Source: JBFAPK01 sp040676675 (lineage in GTDB: Bacteria; Actinomycetota; Actinomycetes; Mycobacteriales; Micromonosporaceae). Taken from it: 64,000 bases of DNA. The stretch is from NCBI RefSeq assembly GCF_040676675.1, contig NZ_JBFAPK010000007.1, positions 159,129 through 223,128 of the forward strand, read 5' to 3'. Positions 1 to 7,883 of the stretch are shown in pieces (the stretch's first letter is position 1; every line of letters begins with the position of its first letter). The notes beneath the pieces are model-generated. The model had not been told where the DNA came from. It saw only the letters and a list, made by a program, of their open reading frames with translations, and searched no databases. A program made the position numbers and the translations under genes.

Positions 1-54
1 GTTGTCGAGCGCCTTAGCGCCCGGACCCTCCTGATCGACGTCCTGACCGTCTGA
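1..54 (+). CDS. 3' end of an unidentified ORF cut by the window edge (tentative)
   Basis: Frame 1 is open from the first base and stops at TGA 52-54, giving 17 residues that end ...LLIDVLTV. This could be the C-terminus of a plus-strand gene whose body lies outside the window. It is too short to assign. In many actinobacteria ftsH follows hpt on the same strand, but neither this frame nor the minus strand here looks like FtsH. Confidence 0.2.
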   Translation, partial: VVERLSARTLLIDVLTV

Positions 55-634
55 TGTTGTCGCCGCCGGAGCGGCGGCCGGGGCCGCCTGGCGGGCCGGC
101 CTCGACCCCGGGCGCTGACGTGCGCCGCGGTCATTCGACGGTACACCGTGAATGCGAGGAGCGAGCCCTCCGGGGCGACGCGCGGGATACGCGACGGCGC
201 CCGGGCTGGCCAGCCCCGCAGCCACGGCCGGACCGGCGGCTTCGGTGGGCGCGTGGAGTTGACCCGCGCGGCCCTCCGGAGGGCTCAGCCGTCCGTTCGT
301 CGTGCCGGCGTGACGGCGGATCCGCGCCTGACGCCCAACTCCATACGGTCAAATGGGGCAGAACATCCGGCGCGGAGCTGCATCCGCGCCACCACCGGAT
401 ACCGTAGCCGGGTTTCCTGAAAGCGCGCTGTACGTCCGCTCGATATTTTCGGGGACCGATGCCCGCTCAGCTCTGAGCGTAATTCCGCCGGCCCGTCGAA
501 CCCGAGCGGCGGGCCCGTCGAACCCGAGCACCGGGCCTGTCGAACCCGAGCACCGGGCCCGCCGCCGCGCCGGGCGCGACACGCGGTCCGGCGCGCTCGG
601 CGGCCTCCGGCCGGAGCGGCGCCGCGGCGGCCGT
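55..634. other. 580-bp stretch without a supportable gene; holds repeats
   Basis: No open frame here has a convincing start, Shine-Dalgarno or recognisable product; the ORFs crossing it are overlapping GC-rich frames. It holds a short hairpin at about 369-390 (8-bp arms GGCGCGGA/TCCGCGCC) and, near the hpt 3' end, three tandem 22-bp units at 495-560. One would expect ftsH directly downstream of hpt on the minus strand, but it is not here. Confidence 0.5.
495..560. repeat. three tandem 22-bp repeats
   Basis: The core GTCGAACCCGAGC begins at 495, 517 and 539, each followed by a GGCGGGCCC or ACCGGGCC type tail, so the period is 22 bp. The array lies about 75 bp downstream of the hpt stop and in no recognisable gene. 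The GC-rich tails could fold, so a role as hpt terminator is possible but not shown. Confidence 0.8.
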
Positions 635-1210
635 TCAGCCGCGGGCGTAGACCTCGGGCTTGAGCACCCCGACGAAGGGCAGCTCGCGGTACCGCTCGTC
701 GAAGTCGAGGCCGTAGCCGACGACGAACTCGGTCGGGATGTCGAAGCCCACGTACTTCACCGGTACCGACACCTTGATCGCGTCCGGCTTGCGGAACAGG
801 GCGACCACCTCGACGCTCGCGGCCGAGCGCGACTCCAGGTAGCGCAGCAGCCAGGAGAGGGTCAGGCCGGAGTCGACGATGTCCTCGACCACCACCACGT
901 GCCGCCCGGCGATGTCGCGGTCCAGGTCCTTGAGGATCCGGACCACGCCGGAGGAGGTGGTGCCCTGGCCGTACGAGGAGACGGCCATGAACTCCAGCTC
1001 GGCCGGCGGCCCGTGCCGTCCCAGCGCCCGGGCGAAGTCCGCCATGAACATCACGGCGCCCTTGAGCACGCAGACCAGCAGCAACCCGTTCTCGACCGAG
1101 GCGTAGTCCGCCGCGACCTGTTTGGCCAGTTCCGCGGTCTTTTCCCGGATCTGTTCCTCGGAAATGATCACATGATCGATGTCGGCGTCGTACCAGGAGC
1201 CGTCAGCCAT
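635..1210 (-). CDS. hpt: hypoxanthine(-guanine) phosphoribosyltransferase
   Basis: Purine salvage enzyme that transfers phosphoribose from PRPP to hypoxanthine or guanine in the cytoplasm. The 191-residue length is typical of bacterial Hpt. The PRPP-binding loop VVVVEDIVDSGLTL lies near residues 100-113. Other family features are VCVLKGAVMFMADFAR near residues 46-61, a flexible-loop region SSYGQGT, and the C-terminal VGYGLDFDERYRELPFVGVL. The ATG start at 1210 is used because the protein then begins in register with the family. In actinobacteria hpt usually lies between tilS and ftsH; here it is separated from tilS by two genes and ftsH is not visible downstream. Identification is secure. Confidence 0.97.
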   Translation of the reverse strand: MADGSWYDADIDHVIISEEQIREKTAELAKQVAADYASVENGLLLVCVLKGAVMFMADFARALGRHGPPAELEFMAVSSYGQGTTSSGVVRILKDLDRDIAGRHVVVVEDIVDSGLTLSWLLRYLESRSAASVEVVALFRKPDAIKVSVPVKYVGFDIPTEFVVGYGLDFDERYRELPFVGVLKPEVYARG

Positions 1211-1322
1211 GGCCCTAGCCTGCCGTACCGCCGTGGGGCCGCGCCGCCGGGGCGGGGGTTTGTGATGTCCGCACCGGGCCGAGACCCCGGCGACCAGGGC
1301 GAACGGGCCCCATACCGGGCGG

Positions 1323-1460
1323 TCAGCAGGCCGTGGAGCGCCAGCGGCGGCCGTCCTCGGTGGGCTTCCAGTCGGCGGAGTCGCGGCTGTCCGAGGTCAG
1401 CCCGGCCATGCCGGCGACGGCGAGGAGGAGCAGGAAGAACAGGAGTACGAGGAGTTCCAT
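1323..1460 (-). CDS. small single-pass membrane peptide (45 aa), function unknown
   Basis: The predicted peptide starts MELLVLLFFLLLLAVAGMAG, a very hydrophobic segment over residues 2-20, followed by a polar tail (TSDSRDSADWKPTEDGRRW). A purine-rich stretch (GGAAGG) precedes the ATG at 1460; an upstream in-frame start at 1505 would add 15 polar residues and has no comparable site. The gene is on the hpt strand, about 110 bp upstream of it, and divergent from the GlxA-type regulator. I do not recognise a family. The clear hydrophobic/polar split supports translation, but the gene is short. Confidence 0.5.
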   Translation of the reverse strand: MELLVLLFFLLLLAVAGMAGLTSDSRDSADWKPTEDGRRWRSTAC

Positions 1461-1594
1461 GGCGGCACCTTCCGTGTGTCTCTGGTGGTAACCGCCGGTG
1501 CGCACCGGACGTCACGGACAGTGTGCGCCGACGCGGCGGGGCGCAGACAGTGGCAGAGATGCCATCGCACCTCGATTTCCTGCCAAACTGCCGC

Positions 1595-1600
1595 TAGGCT
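1595..1600 (+). promoter_or_regulatory. -10 hexamer of a probable leaderless promoter (GlxA-type regulator)
   Basis: TAGGCT is followed by exactly 6 nt and then the ATG at 1607. This places the expected transcription start on or next to the A of the start codon, and no Shine-Dalgarno is needed or seen. Confidence 0.5.
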
Positions 1601-1606
1601 TCGGCC

Positions 1607-2569
1607 ATGCTGCGCAAGGTGGCCGTGATCGCCCTGGACCGCGTCGCCCCGTTCGAACTCGGGGTGCTCTGTGAGGTCTTCGGCACCGACCGGACCGCCG
1701 ACGGTTTCCCCGAGTACCGCTTCGACGTCTGCACCGCCGACGGCCGGCCGGTCCGGACCACCTCCGGCTTCCTCCTGACCCCGCACGGCGACCTGGGCGC
1801 GATCGACGAGGCCGACCTGGTCGCCGTACCGGCGCACTCCTGCCCCGAGGTGGTCGCGCCCGAACCGGTGCTCGACGCCCTGCGCCGGGCCGACGCCCGC
1901 GGGGCGTACGTCTTCAGCGTCTGCTCCGGCGCCTTCCTGCTCGGCCAGGCCGGGCTGCTCGACGGCCGGGAGTGCACCACCCACTGGCGGCACGTCGACG
2001 CGCTGGCCCAGCAGTACCCGCTGGCCCGGGTGCGGTGCAGCTCCCTCTACGTCCAGGACGGCAACCTGCTCACCAGCGCCGGCACCGCCGCCGGCATCGA
2101 CGCCTGCCTGCACCTGGTCCGGCAGGCGCACGGCTCGGCGCTGGCCACCAAGCTCGCCCGGCGGATGGTGGTCCCACCGCAGCGCGACGGCGGGCAGGCC
2201 CAGTACATCGAGGCGCCGATCCCCCGCACCCCCGACGCGCCCACGCTCGAACCGGTGCTGCGCTGGCTGATCGAGCACCTCGACGAGGCGGTCACCGTGG
2301 ACGACCTCGCCGCCCGCGCCCACATGGCACCCCGCACCTTCGCCCGCCGGTTCCGGGCCGAGACCGGGGCGACGCCGCACGACTGGATCACCAACCAGCG
2401 GGTGCTGCTGGCCCGGCGGCTGCTGGAGGAGACGGAGCTGGGGATCGAGGCGGTGGCCGCCCGCGCCGGCTTCGGCGAGGCGGCGACCATGCGCCATCAC
2501 TTCGCCCGCCGGCTCGGCGCCACGCCGCAGGCCTACCGCGCCACGTTCCGCACCGTCGCCCCGGTCTGA
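1607..2569 (+). CDS. GlxA family transcriptional regulator (DJ-1/PfpI domain plus AraC-type HTH)
   Basis: Residues about 1-190 form a DJ-1/PfpI (class I glutamine amidotransferase-like) domain with the nucleophile-elbow region YVFSVCSGAFLLGQAGLLDG. The C-terminal 100 residues are an AraC-type double helix-turn-helix (VDDLAARAHMAPRTFARRF, then IEAVAARAGFGEAATMRHHF). The 320-residue length fits this family. Such proteins are usually DNA-binding regulators that sense a small ligand through the N-terminal domain; the ligand is unknown. The gene stands alone, divergent from the 45-residue membrane peptide and convergent with tilS. A TAGGCT hexamer 6 nt before the ATG suggests a leaderless mRNA. 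Confidence 0.9.
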   Translation: MLRKVAVIALDRVAPFELGVLCEVFGTDRTADGFPEYRFDVCTADGRPVRTTSGFLLTPHGDLGAIDEADLVAVPAHSCPEVVAPEPVLDALRRADARGAYVFSVCSGAFLLGQAGLLDGRECTTHWRHVDALAQQYPLARVRCSSLYVQDGNLLTSAGTAAGIDACLHLVRQAHGSALATKLARRMVVPPQRDGGQAQYIEAPIPRTPDAPTLEPVLRWLIEHLDEAVTVDDLAARAHMAPRTFARRFRAETGATPHDWITNQRVLLARRLLEETELGIEAVAARAGFGEAATMRHHFARRLGATPQAYRATFRTVAPV

Positions 2570-2621
2570 CCGGTCGCCGGGCCCGGGCGGGTACGGCCAC
2601 CGGCCTCGGGGGACGGACACG

Positions 2622-2640
2622 GCCGCCCGGCCCGGGCGGC
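2622..2640. terminator. GC hairpin between convergent glxA-type gene and tilS
   Basis: Perfect 9-bp arms GCCGCCCGG and CCGGGCGGC around one central base, between two convergent stop codons. There is no T-tract, which is common in high-GC actinobacteria. It may serve both directions. Confidence 0.5.
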
Positions 2641-2657
2641 GAGCGCGGTCGCCCGCC

Positions 2658-3644
2658 TCAGCCGGCGACGGCGGTCAGCCGGGCGCCGCGACGGACCACC
2701 CGGATCGCTCCCGGCAGGTGCACGGCGCCCTGCCCGCGCCAGCCGGTGACCAGTTCGTCCAGCGCCGTCACGTGCCGCTGGGAGAGCGCGGCCGGCGGGG
2801 CGCCCAGCTCCCGCGCCCAGGCGTGCAGCACCCGGGTACGCACCGCGGGCAGCAGCCCGGCCAGCGCCGGCACGGCCAGCCCGCCTTCGGTACGGGCGCT
2901 GGCGAGCGCGGTACCGGCGAGCGCGTCGAGGGCCGCGTTGTCGGCGGCGACGAGTCCGGCGGTACGGGCCAGCCCGGCCACCACCCCGGGTCCGAGCGCC
3001 TCGACCAGCGCCGGCAGCGCCTCCGCGCGTACCCGCGCCCGCGCGTACGCCGGATCGGCGTTGTGCGGATCTTCCCAGGGCGTCAGCCCGAGCGCCGCGC
3101 ACGCCTTGCGCGTCTCGTCGCGCCCCACGTCGAGCAGGGGCCGGAGCAGCGGGACCCCGTCCAGTACCCGCTCGGCCGGCATGGCGGCCAGCCCGCGCGG
3201 GCCGGCGCCCCGGGCCAGCGCCAGCAGCACCGTCTCGGCCTGGTCGTCCCGGGTGTGCCCGAGCAGCACCGCCGCGGCGCCGTGCCGCCGGGCCGCCTCG
3301 ACCAGCGCCCGGTACCGCGCGTCGCGGGCGGCGGCCTCGGGACCTCCCGGCCGGCCGGCGACCGCCACCGTCGTCACCTCGACCGGCGCGAACCCCGTAT
3401 CCCGCGCCCAGCGGGCCACCAACTCGGCCCGGCCGGCCGAGCCGGGCTGCAACCCGTGGTCCACGGTGACCAGCCCGGCGGGGCGGCCCAGCCGGGGCGC
3501 CACGAACGCGGTGGCGGCGGCCAGTGCGAGCGAGTCGGCCCCGCCCGAGCAGGCCACCAGTACGGGTCCGGCGCCGCGTACGCCGGTCAACGCCCGCCGG
3601 ACCGCGACGCGGAGCGCGGCGACGGGCGGCGGGAGGGCGGCCAC
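2658..3644 (-). CDS. tilS: tRNA(Ile)-lysidine synthetase
   Basis: Converts cytidine 34 of the CAU-anticodon isoleucine tRNA to lysidine using ATP and lysine, in the cytoplasm; normally essential. The N-terminal PP-loop motif LVACSGGADSLALA lies near residues 30-43, followed by VTVDHGLQ and, further on, LGHTRDDQAETVLL, all typical of the N-type ATP pyrophosphatase fold. The GTG at 3644 is chosen because it gives a 328-residue protein of normal size 8 bp after the stop of the upstream metallopeptidase; the frame stays open further upstream, but that part overlaps the neighbour. Probably cotranscribed with the metallopeptidase gene. Confidence 0.93.
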   Translation of the reverse strand: MAALPPPVAALRVAVRRALTGVRGAGPVLVACSGGADSLALAAATAFVAPRLGRPAGLVTVDHGLQPGSAGRAELVARWARDTGFAPVEVTTVAVAGRPGGPEAAARDARYRALVEAARRHGAAAVLLGHTRDDQAETVLLALARGAGPRGLAAMPAERVLDGVPLLRPLLDVGRDETRKACAALGLTPWEDPHNADPAYARARVRAEALPALVEALGPGVVAGLARTAGLVAADNAALDALAGTALASARTEGGLAVPALAGLLPAVRTRVLHAWARELGAPPAALSQRHVTALDELVTGWRGQGAVHLPGAIRVVRRGARLTAVAG

Positions 3645-3652
3645 GGGGCGGC

Positions 3653-4723
3653 TCAGCCGGCGGCGAGCAGCGGACCGGCGGGGCCGTGCACGCGGCGTAC
3701 CCAGGCGTCCGGATCGGTCAGCTCGGACAGGCGCGGCAGGGTCAGCGGGGAGTCGAAGACCTTGTTGAAGCCGTCCATCCCGACCCGCTCGACCACCGCG
3801 TGGACGAACTTGCGGCCCTCGGCGTACTGGCGCATCTTCACGTCGATGCCGAGCAGGCGCCGGACGGCCTTCTCCACCGGATTGCCCGCCTCGCGGCGCC
3901 GGTTGAACTTGAGCCGGATCTGGTCGACGCTCGGGATCACCTCGGGGCCGACGCCGTCCATCACGAACTCGGCGTGCCCCTCCAGCAGCGTCATCAGCGC
4001 GGTCAGCCGGTCGAGGACCGCCCGCTGCGCCGGCGTCTGCACGATGTCGAGGACGCTGGTCCGGCTCTCCGGGTCGCGGATCAGGTCCGAGATCGTGGCG
4101 ACGCCGCGGCGGAGCCGGTCGAGCAGGTTGTCGCCGCCGCTCTGCGAGGCGTCCACGAACGCCTGCACCTCGCCGAGGAAGTGCCCGCGCATCCACGGCA
4201 CCGCGGTGAACTGGGTCCGGTGGGTGACCTCGTGCAGGCAGACCCAGAGCCGGAAGTCGCCCGGGTCCGCCTCCAGTTTCCGCTCGACCTCGACGATGTT
4301 CGGCGCCACCAGCAGCAGCTGCCCGGGATCACCGGAGAAGACCTCGTACTGGCCGAGCACCCGGCCGGAGAGGTAGGCGAGGACCGTACCGGCCTGGACG
4401 CCGGTCAGCCGCGACCCGATGGCCTCGGTGACGGCCCCCGGCTGGCGGTCGCCGGAGAGGCGGGCGACGAGCGGCGTGACCACCTCGCGCAGCCCGGCGA
4501 TGTTGGTCGCCGCCCAGTCCCGCCGGTCGACGATCCGCACCGGCGGGTGCGCCACCTGCGAGCGCAGCCCGGTGTACGCGGCCACGTGGCCCGCCGCCTC
4601 CTCGGTGCGCCGGCGGAGATCCGCCACCACGTCGGTGGCCTCGTCGTAGGAGACCCGCGGCCCCGACTTGCCCAGCGCGCCAGCGGTGGCGGCGGCGAGA
4701 TCCCAATCCACGAACTGCGCCAT
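3653..4723 (-). CDS. zinc-dependent metallopeptidase (F420-biosynthesis-associated / DUF2342-type family)
   Basis: The 356-residue product carries CLHEVTHRTQF, an HExxH zinc motif, near residue 160, and a second acidic/His helix LLEGHAEFVMDGVG near 245-258. Both are characteristic of an actinobacterial family annotated as zinc-dependent metalloprotease or coenzyme F420 biosynthesis-associated protein. No signal peptide is seen, so a cytoplasmic location is inferred. The start MAQFVDWD at 4723 is preferred over an in-frame start 33 bp upstream because a TACGGT hexamer lies 6 nt before it. It sits between dacB and tilS, the usual actinobacterial order. The substrate is unknown to me. Confidence 0.85.
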   Translation of the reverse strand: MAQFVDWDLAAATAGALGKSGPRVSYDEATDVVADLRRRTEEAAGHVAAYTGLRSQVAHPPVRIVDRRDWAATNIAGLREVVTPLVARLSGDRQPGAVTEAIGSRLTGVQAGTVLAYLSGRVLGQYEVFSGDPGQLLLVAPNIVEVERKLEADPGDFRLWVCLHEVTHRTQFTAVPWMRGHFLGEVQAFVDASQSGGDNLLDRLRRGVATISDLIRDPESRTSVLDIVQTPAQRAVLDRLTALMTLLEGHAEFVMDGVGPEVIPSVDQIRLKFNRRREAGNPVEKAVRRLLGIDVKMRQYAEGRKFVHAVVERVGMDGFNKVFDSPLTLPRLSELTDPDAWVRRVHGPAGPLLAAG

Positions 4724-4729
4724 GCACCC

Positions 4730-4735
4730 ACCGTA
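4730..4735 (-). promoter_or_regulatory. -10 hexamer of a probable leaderless promoter (metallopeptidase-tilS)
   Basis: On the minus strand TACGGT is followed by GGGTGC and the ATG at 4723, a 6-nt spacing matching other genes in this window. It would drive the metallopeptidase and tilS. Confidence 0.45.
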
Positions 4736-4777
4736 CCCGGGCACCCACAACCGCACCCGGGCTCGCGGACGGCGGGG

Positions 4778-7090
4778 TCAGCGGCAGCCGCAGCCCGCCA
4801 GCTTGGCCACGATGTCGTCGAGCGCCGGACGGGCCTGTTCCAGGTCGCTCGGCACGTGGTCGGCGAGGACCGCGAACGCCAGTAGCCGGCCGTCGACGGT
4901 GGTCACCACCCCGGAGACGGCGTGCACCCCGGTCAACGTGCCGGTCTTGGCGCGCACCACCCCGGCGGCGGACGCCGCGCCGCCCTTGAACCGCTCGTTG
5001 AGCGTGCCCGACCAGCCCGCCACCGGCAGCCCGCCGAAGATGCCGGCCAGCTGCGGGTGGGAGCCGTTCCCGGCCAGGACGAAGACCTTGGTCAACAGCT
5101 CCGGGCTGATCCGGTTGTTCCGGGACAGGCCGCTGGCGTCGGAGAGGGTCGCCTCGTCCGCCGGCAGGCCGAGTTCGCCGAGCACGGTCTTCATCGCCGC
5201 GGCACCGCCGTCGAACGAGGCGGGCTGGTTGCGGGCGAGGGCCACCTGGCGGGCGAGCGCCTCGGCGACGATGTTGTCGCTCTGGCCGAGCATGACGTCG
5301 ACCAGGCGCGCCATCGGCGGTGACTCGACCCGCCCCAGCTCGGCACCGGGGACCGGGGCGGCGCCGGGAGACGAGTTGGCGGCCGGTGGCGCCGTACCCT
5401 TGGCCACCGCGGCGGCGGGGAGCCCGAGGGCCCGGGCGAAGGCCCGACCCGCGGCCAGATCCGGGGTGGCGGAGCGCGGCGCGTAGCCTTCGCCCGCCCT
5501 CGGGTCGGTACGCGCGCCGTCGATCATCAGCGCCGTGATCGCCCCGCCGAAGCCGCCGGTCGGGATGTCGCTGTCCCAGCCCGGTCCGAAGACCGGGCCG
5601 GAGTAGAGCGAGCCGTCGACCGTCACCTTTGTCGGCGCCGTACCGCCCAGGGCGCGTTTGACCTGCTCGGCCAGCTGGTCGAGGCGGGCGGCACCGGGGT
5701 AGAAGCCGTTGGCACCGGCGGCGAGGGTCGGGTCGCCACCGCCGACCAGGACCACCTCGCCGGGCGCGGCGCCGGCCACCGCCCGGGTCGGGATCCGGTA
5801 CGCCGGTCCGCGCGCGGCCAGTACGGTCGCCGCCGTCAGCACCTTCGTCACCGAGGCCGGTACGGTCGGCGTCCCCGGCTGGCGGTCGTAGAGGTCCTGC
5901 CCGGTGGCGACGTCCACCACGGAGACGTGCACCTGGTCGCCGAGGACCGGCTTGCCGACCAGCGGGCCGAGCGCCGCGGTCAGCCCGGACGTGCTGGGCA
6001 GCGGCGCGTTGGCCGCGGCCGGGGCCAGCACCGGCGGCGGGGCGGGCTCGGTCGAGTCGGCCGCTTCCCGGTCGGGGTCGGCCGCGCCGAGCCAGCCGGC
6101 CACGGGGCCGGGGCGGAAGACCGCCACACCGGCCGCGGCCGCGATCAGCACGAGCACGCTCGCCAGCACGGCGACGAGCCCGCGACGGCGCCGCCGGGGC
6201 GGCGGCCCGCCCGCCGGGGCCGGTGGCGTCACACCGGGCGGCGAGGGCGGGACCGGCACGCCGATCGGCGGCGTGGCACCCGGCGACGACGGCGTTCCAC
6301 CGGGCCCCGGTGGAACCGGCGCGGCGGCGAAGGGCGGGCCCGGATCTCCCGGCCAGGCGGGCTGGCCGGCCGGCCGGGTCGGTGGAGGCGGCGGGCCGGG
6401 AGGGCCCGGCGGGCGGCCGGGCCCGGAACCGGGAACGGACACCGAGGCCCGCGCGGACGTGCCCGGGCCGGGGTGGCCGGCGGGCGGCGGCCAGGCGGGC
6501 GGGTTCCCCGCTGCCGGCGGCAGACCCGGACCGGCCGGGCCCGGCGATCCGGACGACGCGTTCGGGCGGGCCGACACGTTCGCACCCGGACCGGCGGGCA
6601 CAGGCGGACCGCCCGGCACACCCGGACCGGCCGGCGGTGGCCAGGCGGGCGGGTTGGCGCCCTGGCCGGCCATTCCGACGACCGGACCGGGGCCGGGGCC
6701 CGCCGGAACGCGTACCCCGCCCGGCGGTCGCGCCCCCGGTCCCGGCACGGACGCGGGCGCCGCGGGTCCGGGTGGCGACGCGGGCGCCGCGGGTCCGGGT
6801 GCGGGTGCGCCACCGGCGGACGGGGGCGGAGCGGGGTCGGTCGCGGAATCGGGCCGGCCCGGCCGTCCCGGGTACGGCGGAGGCGGCGGCAGCGCCGGGT
6901 ACCGTCCGCTCACGGCCGGCGAGCCCGGCGGTGGCGGTACCGACGCACGGCCGCTCGACCGGCCCGGACCCGGCTGCGGGGACCGCGGCGTGGCACCGGC
7001 GTCCTCCGCCGGCCCGACGGGCGCTGACGACGGTACGGCCGACGGCCGAGACCCGTCCCCGGGGCCGGAATGTGAATCTTCCCTCCCCAC
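4778..7090 (-). CDS. dacB: D-alanyl-D-alanine carboxypeptidase/endopeptidase (PBP4, peptidase S13) with long proline-rich N-terminus
   Basis: Trims or cleaves peptidoglycan cross-links outside the membrane. The S13 motifs are all present: PASVTKVLTAATVLA (SxxK) near residue 410, SDASGLSRNNR (SxN) near 655, and VRAKTGTLTGVHAVSG (KTG) near 720. One membrane segment lies near residues 306-325 (GLVAVLASVLVLIAAAAGVA after an Arg-rich stretch). The first 300 residues are an unusual Pro/Gly/Ala-rich region, predicted to be cytoplasmic and disordered, which makes the protein 770 residues against roughly 450-500 for typical PBP4. The GTG start at 7090 has a strong GGAGGAGGGGG site just upstream; a later start near the membrane segment cannot be excluded. 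Divergent from ppa. Confidence 0.92.
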   Translation of the reverse strand: MGREDSHSGPGDGSRPSAVPSSAPVGPAEDAGATPRSPQPGPGRSSGRASVPPPPGSPAVSGRYPALPPPPPYPGRPGRPDSATDPAPPPSAGGAPAPGPAAPASPPGPAAPASVPGPGARPPGGVRVPAGPGPGPVVGMAGQGANPPAWPPPAGPGVPGGPPVPAGPGANVSARPNASSGSPGPAGPGLPPAAGNPPAWPPPAGHPGPGTSARASVSVPGSGPGRPPGPPGPPPPPTRPAGQPAWPGDPGPPFAAAPVPPGPGGTPSSPGATPPIGVPVPPSPPGVTPPAPAGGPPPRRRRRGLVAVLASVLVLIAAAAGVAVFRPGPVAGWLGAADPDREAADSTEPAPPPVLAPAAANAPLPSTSGLTAALGPLVGKPVLGDQVHVSVVDVATGQDLYDRQPGTPTVPASVTKVLTAATVLAARGPAYRIPTRAVAGAAPGEVVLVGGGDPTLAAGANGFYPGAARLDQLAEQVKRALGGTAPTKVTVDGSLYSGPVFGPGWDSDIPTGGFGGAITALMIDGARTDPRAGEGYAPRSATPDLAAGRAFARALGLPAAAVAKGTAPPAANSSPGAAPVPGAELGRVESPPMARLVDVMLGQSDNIVAEALARQVALARNQPASFDGGAAAMKTVLGELGLPADEATLSDASGLSRNNRISPELLTKVFVLAGNGSHPQLAGIFGGLPVAGWSGTLNERFKGGAASAAGVVRAKTGTLTGVHAVSGVVTTVDGRLLAFAVLADHVPSDLEQARPALDDIVAKLAGCGCR

Positions 7091-7237
7091 GACCCCCTCC
7101 TCCGCTTCGATGGAATGGCCTAGGCGACACTACTGAGGTCCGAGACTATGCGGCGGCCGGAGTGCCGAGTGGCCAACACTCGACCGGTTCCCGCTATTAA
7201 TTCCGTTAGCCAGCGTGGGCGACGAGGGAGCGTGAAG

Positions 7238-7750
7238 ATGGATTTCGACGTGACGGTTGAGATCCCGAAGGGTCACCGCAACAAGTACGAGGTGGACCAC
7301 GCGACCGGCCGGATCAGGTTGGACCGCACACTCTTCACTTCTACCCAGTACCCGGCGGACTACGGTTTCATCGAGGGCACCCTGGGCGAGGACGGAGATC
7401 CCCTCGACGCCCTGGTGCTGGTGCCCGAGCCGACCTTCCCAGGTTGCCTCATCCGGTGCCGGACCATCGGCATGTTCCGGATGACCGACGAGAAGGGCGG
7501 GGACGACAAGGTACTCTGCGTCCCCTTCGAGGACCCGCGCCAGGAGCACCTGCGCGACATCCACCACCTGGGCGAGTTCGACCGCCTGGAGATCCAGCAC
7601 TTCTTCGAGGTCTACAAGGACCTGGAGCCGGGCAAGTCGGTCGAGGGAGCCACCTGGGTGGGGCGTACCGAGGCCGAGGCGGAGATCCGGGCCTCGTACC
7701 GACGCCAGGAAGAGGCGGTCGCCGAGAAGGGCAAGCACGAGGCGCACTGA
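7238..7750 (+). CDS. ppa: inorganic pyrophosphatase
   Basis: Hydrolyses pyrophosphate to phosphate with Mg2+, pulling biosynthetic reactions forward in the cytoplasm. The 170-residue product is a family I enzyme: KYEVDHATGRIRLDR, YPADYGFIEGTLGEDGDPLD with the metal-binding DGDPLD signature, and DEKGGDDKVLCVP. The ATG at 7238 has a GAGGGAG site 7 nt upstream and gives the conserved N-terminus MDFDVTVEIPKG; an in-frame start at 7148 would add 30 unconserved residues. Divergent from dacB and convergent with eccD. A dispersed repeat begins directly after the stop codon. Confidence 0.97.
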   Translation: MDFDVTVEIPKGHRNKYEVDHATGRIRLDRTLFTSTQYPADYGFIEGTLGEDGDPLDALVLVPEPTFPGCLIRCRTIGMFRMTDEKGGDDKVLCVPFEDPRQEHLRDIHHLGEFDRLEIQHFFEVYKDLEPGKSVEGATWVGRTEAEAEIRASYRRQEEAVAEKGKHEAH

Positions 7751-7800
7751 GTTATCTGCCCTCGCCTCCGCTCGGGCGGCTCGCGCGCCTGGAAAGCCGC
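7751..7800 (+). repeat. dispersed 50-bp repeat, copy 1 (directly after the ppa stop)
   Basis: The copy starts at the base after the ppa TGA and shares the core CTCGGGCGGCTCGCGCGCCT with 22160-22208, which starts at the base after the crp TGA. Allowing one insertion, about 42 of 49 positions agree. Each copy begins with a self-complementary CTCGCnTCCGCTCGGGCGGC-like segment that could fold in RNA. Confidence 0.8.
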
Positions 7801-7834
7801 GGCGCGCTCGCGGGGGCTGTCGTCACAGACAGGA

Positions 7835-7866
7835 CTGGCCGGTCACGGATCTCCGTGACCGGCCAG
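7835..7866. terminator. bidirectional terminator between ppa and eccD
   Basis: Perfect 15-bp inverted repeat, CTGGCCGGTCACGGA (7835-7849) and TCCGTGACCGGCCAG (7852-7866), with 2 nt between the arms. It lies between convergent stops, 84 bp after ppa and 18 bp after eccD. Confidence 0.8.
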
Positions 7867-7883
7867 CGGCGTATCGGGTGGGG

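Noticed and set aside
4329..7130. 933-codon minus-strand frame overlapping dacB and the metallopeptidase gene
   Set aside because: Arg/Gly/Pro-rich frame-shifted reading of two genuine genes on the same strand; it shows no own motifs.
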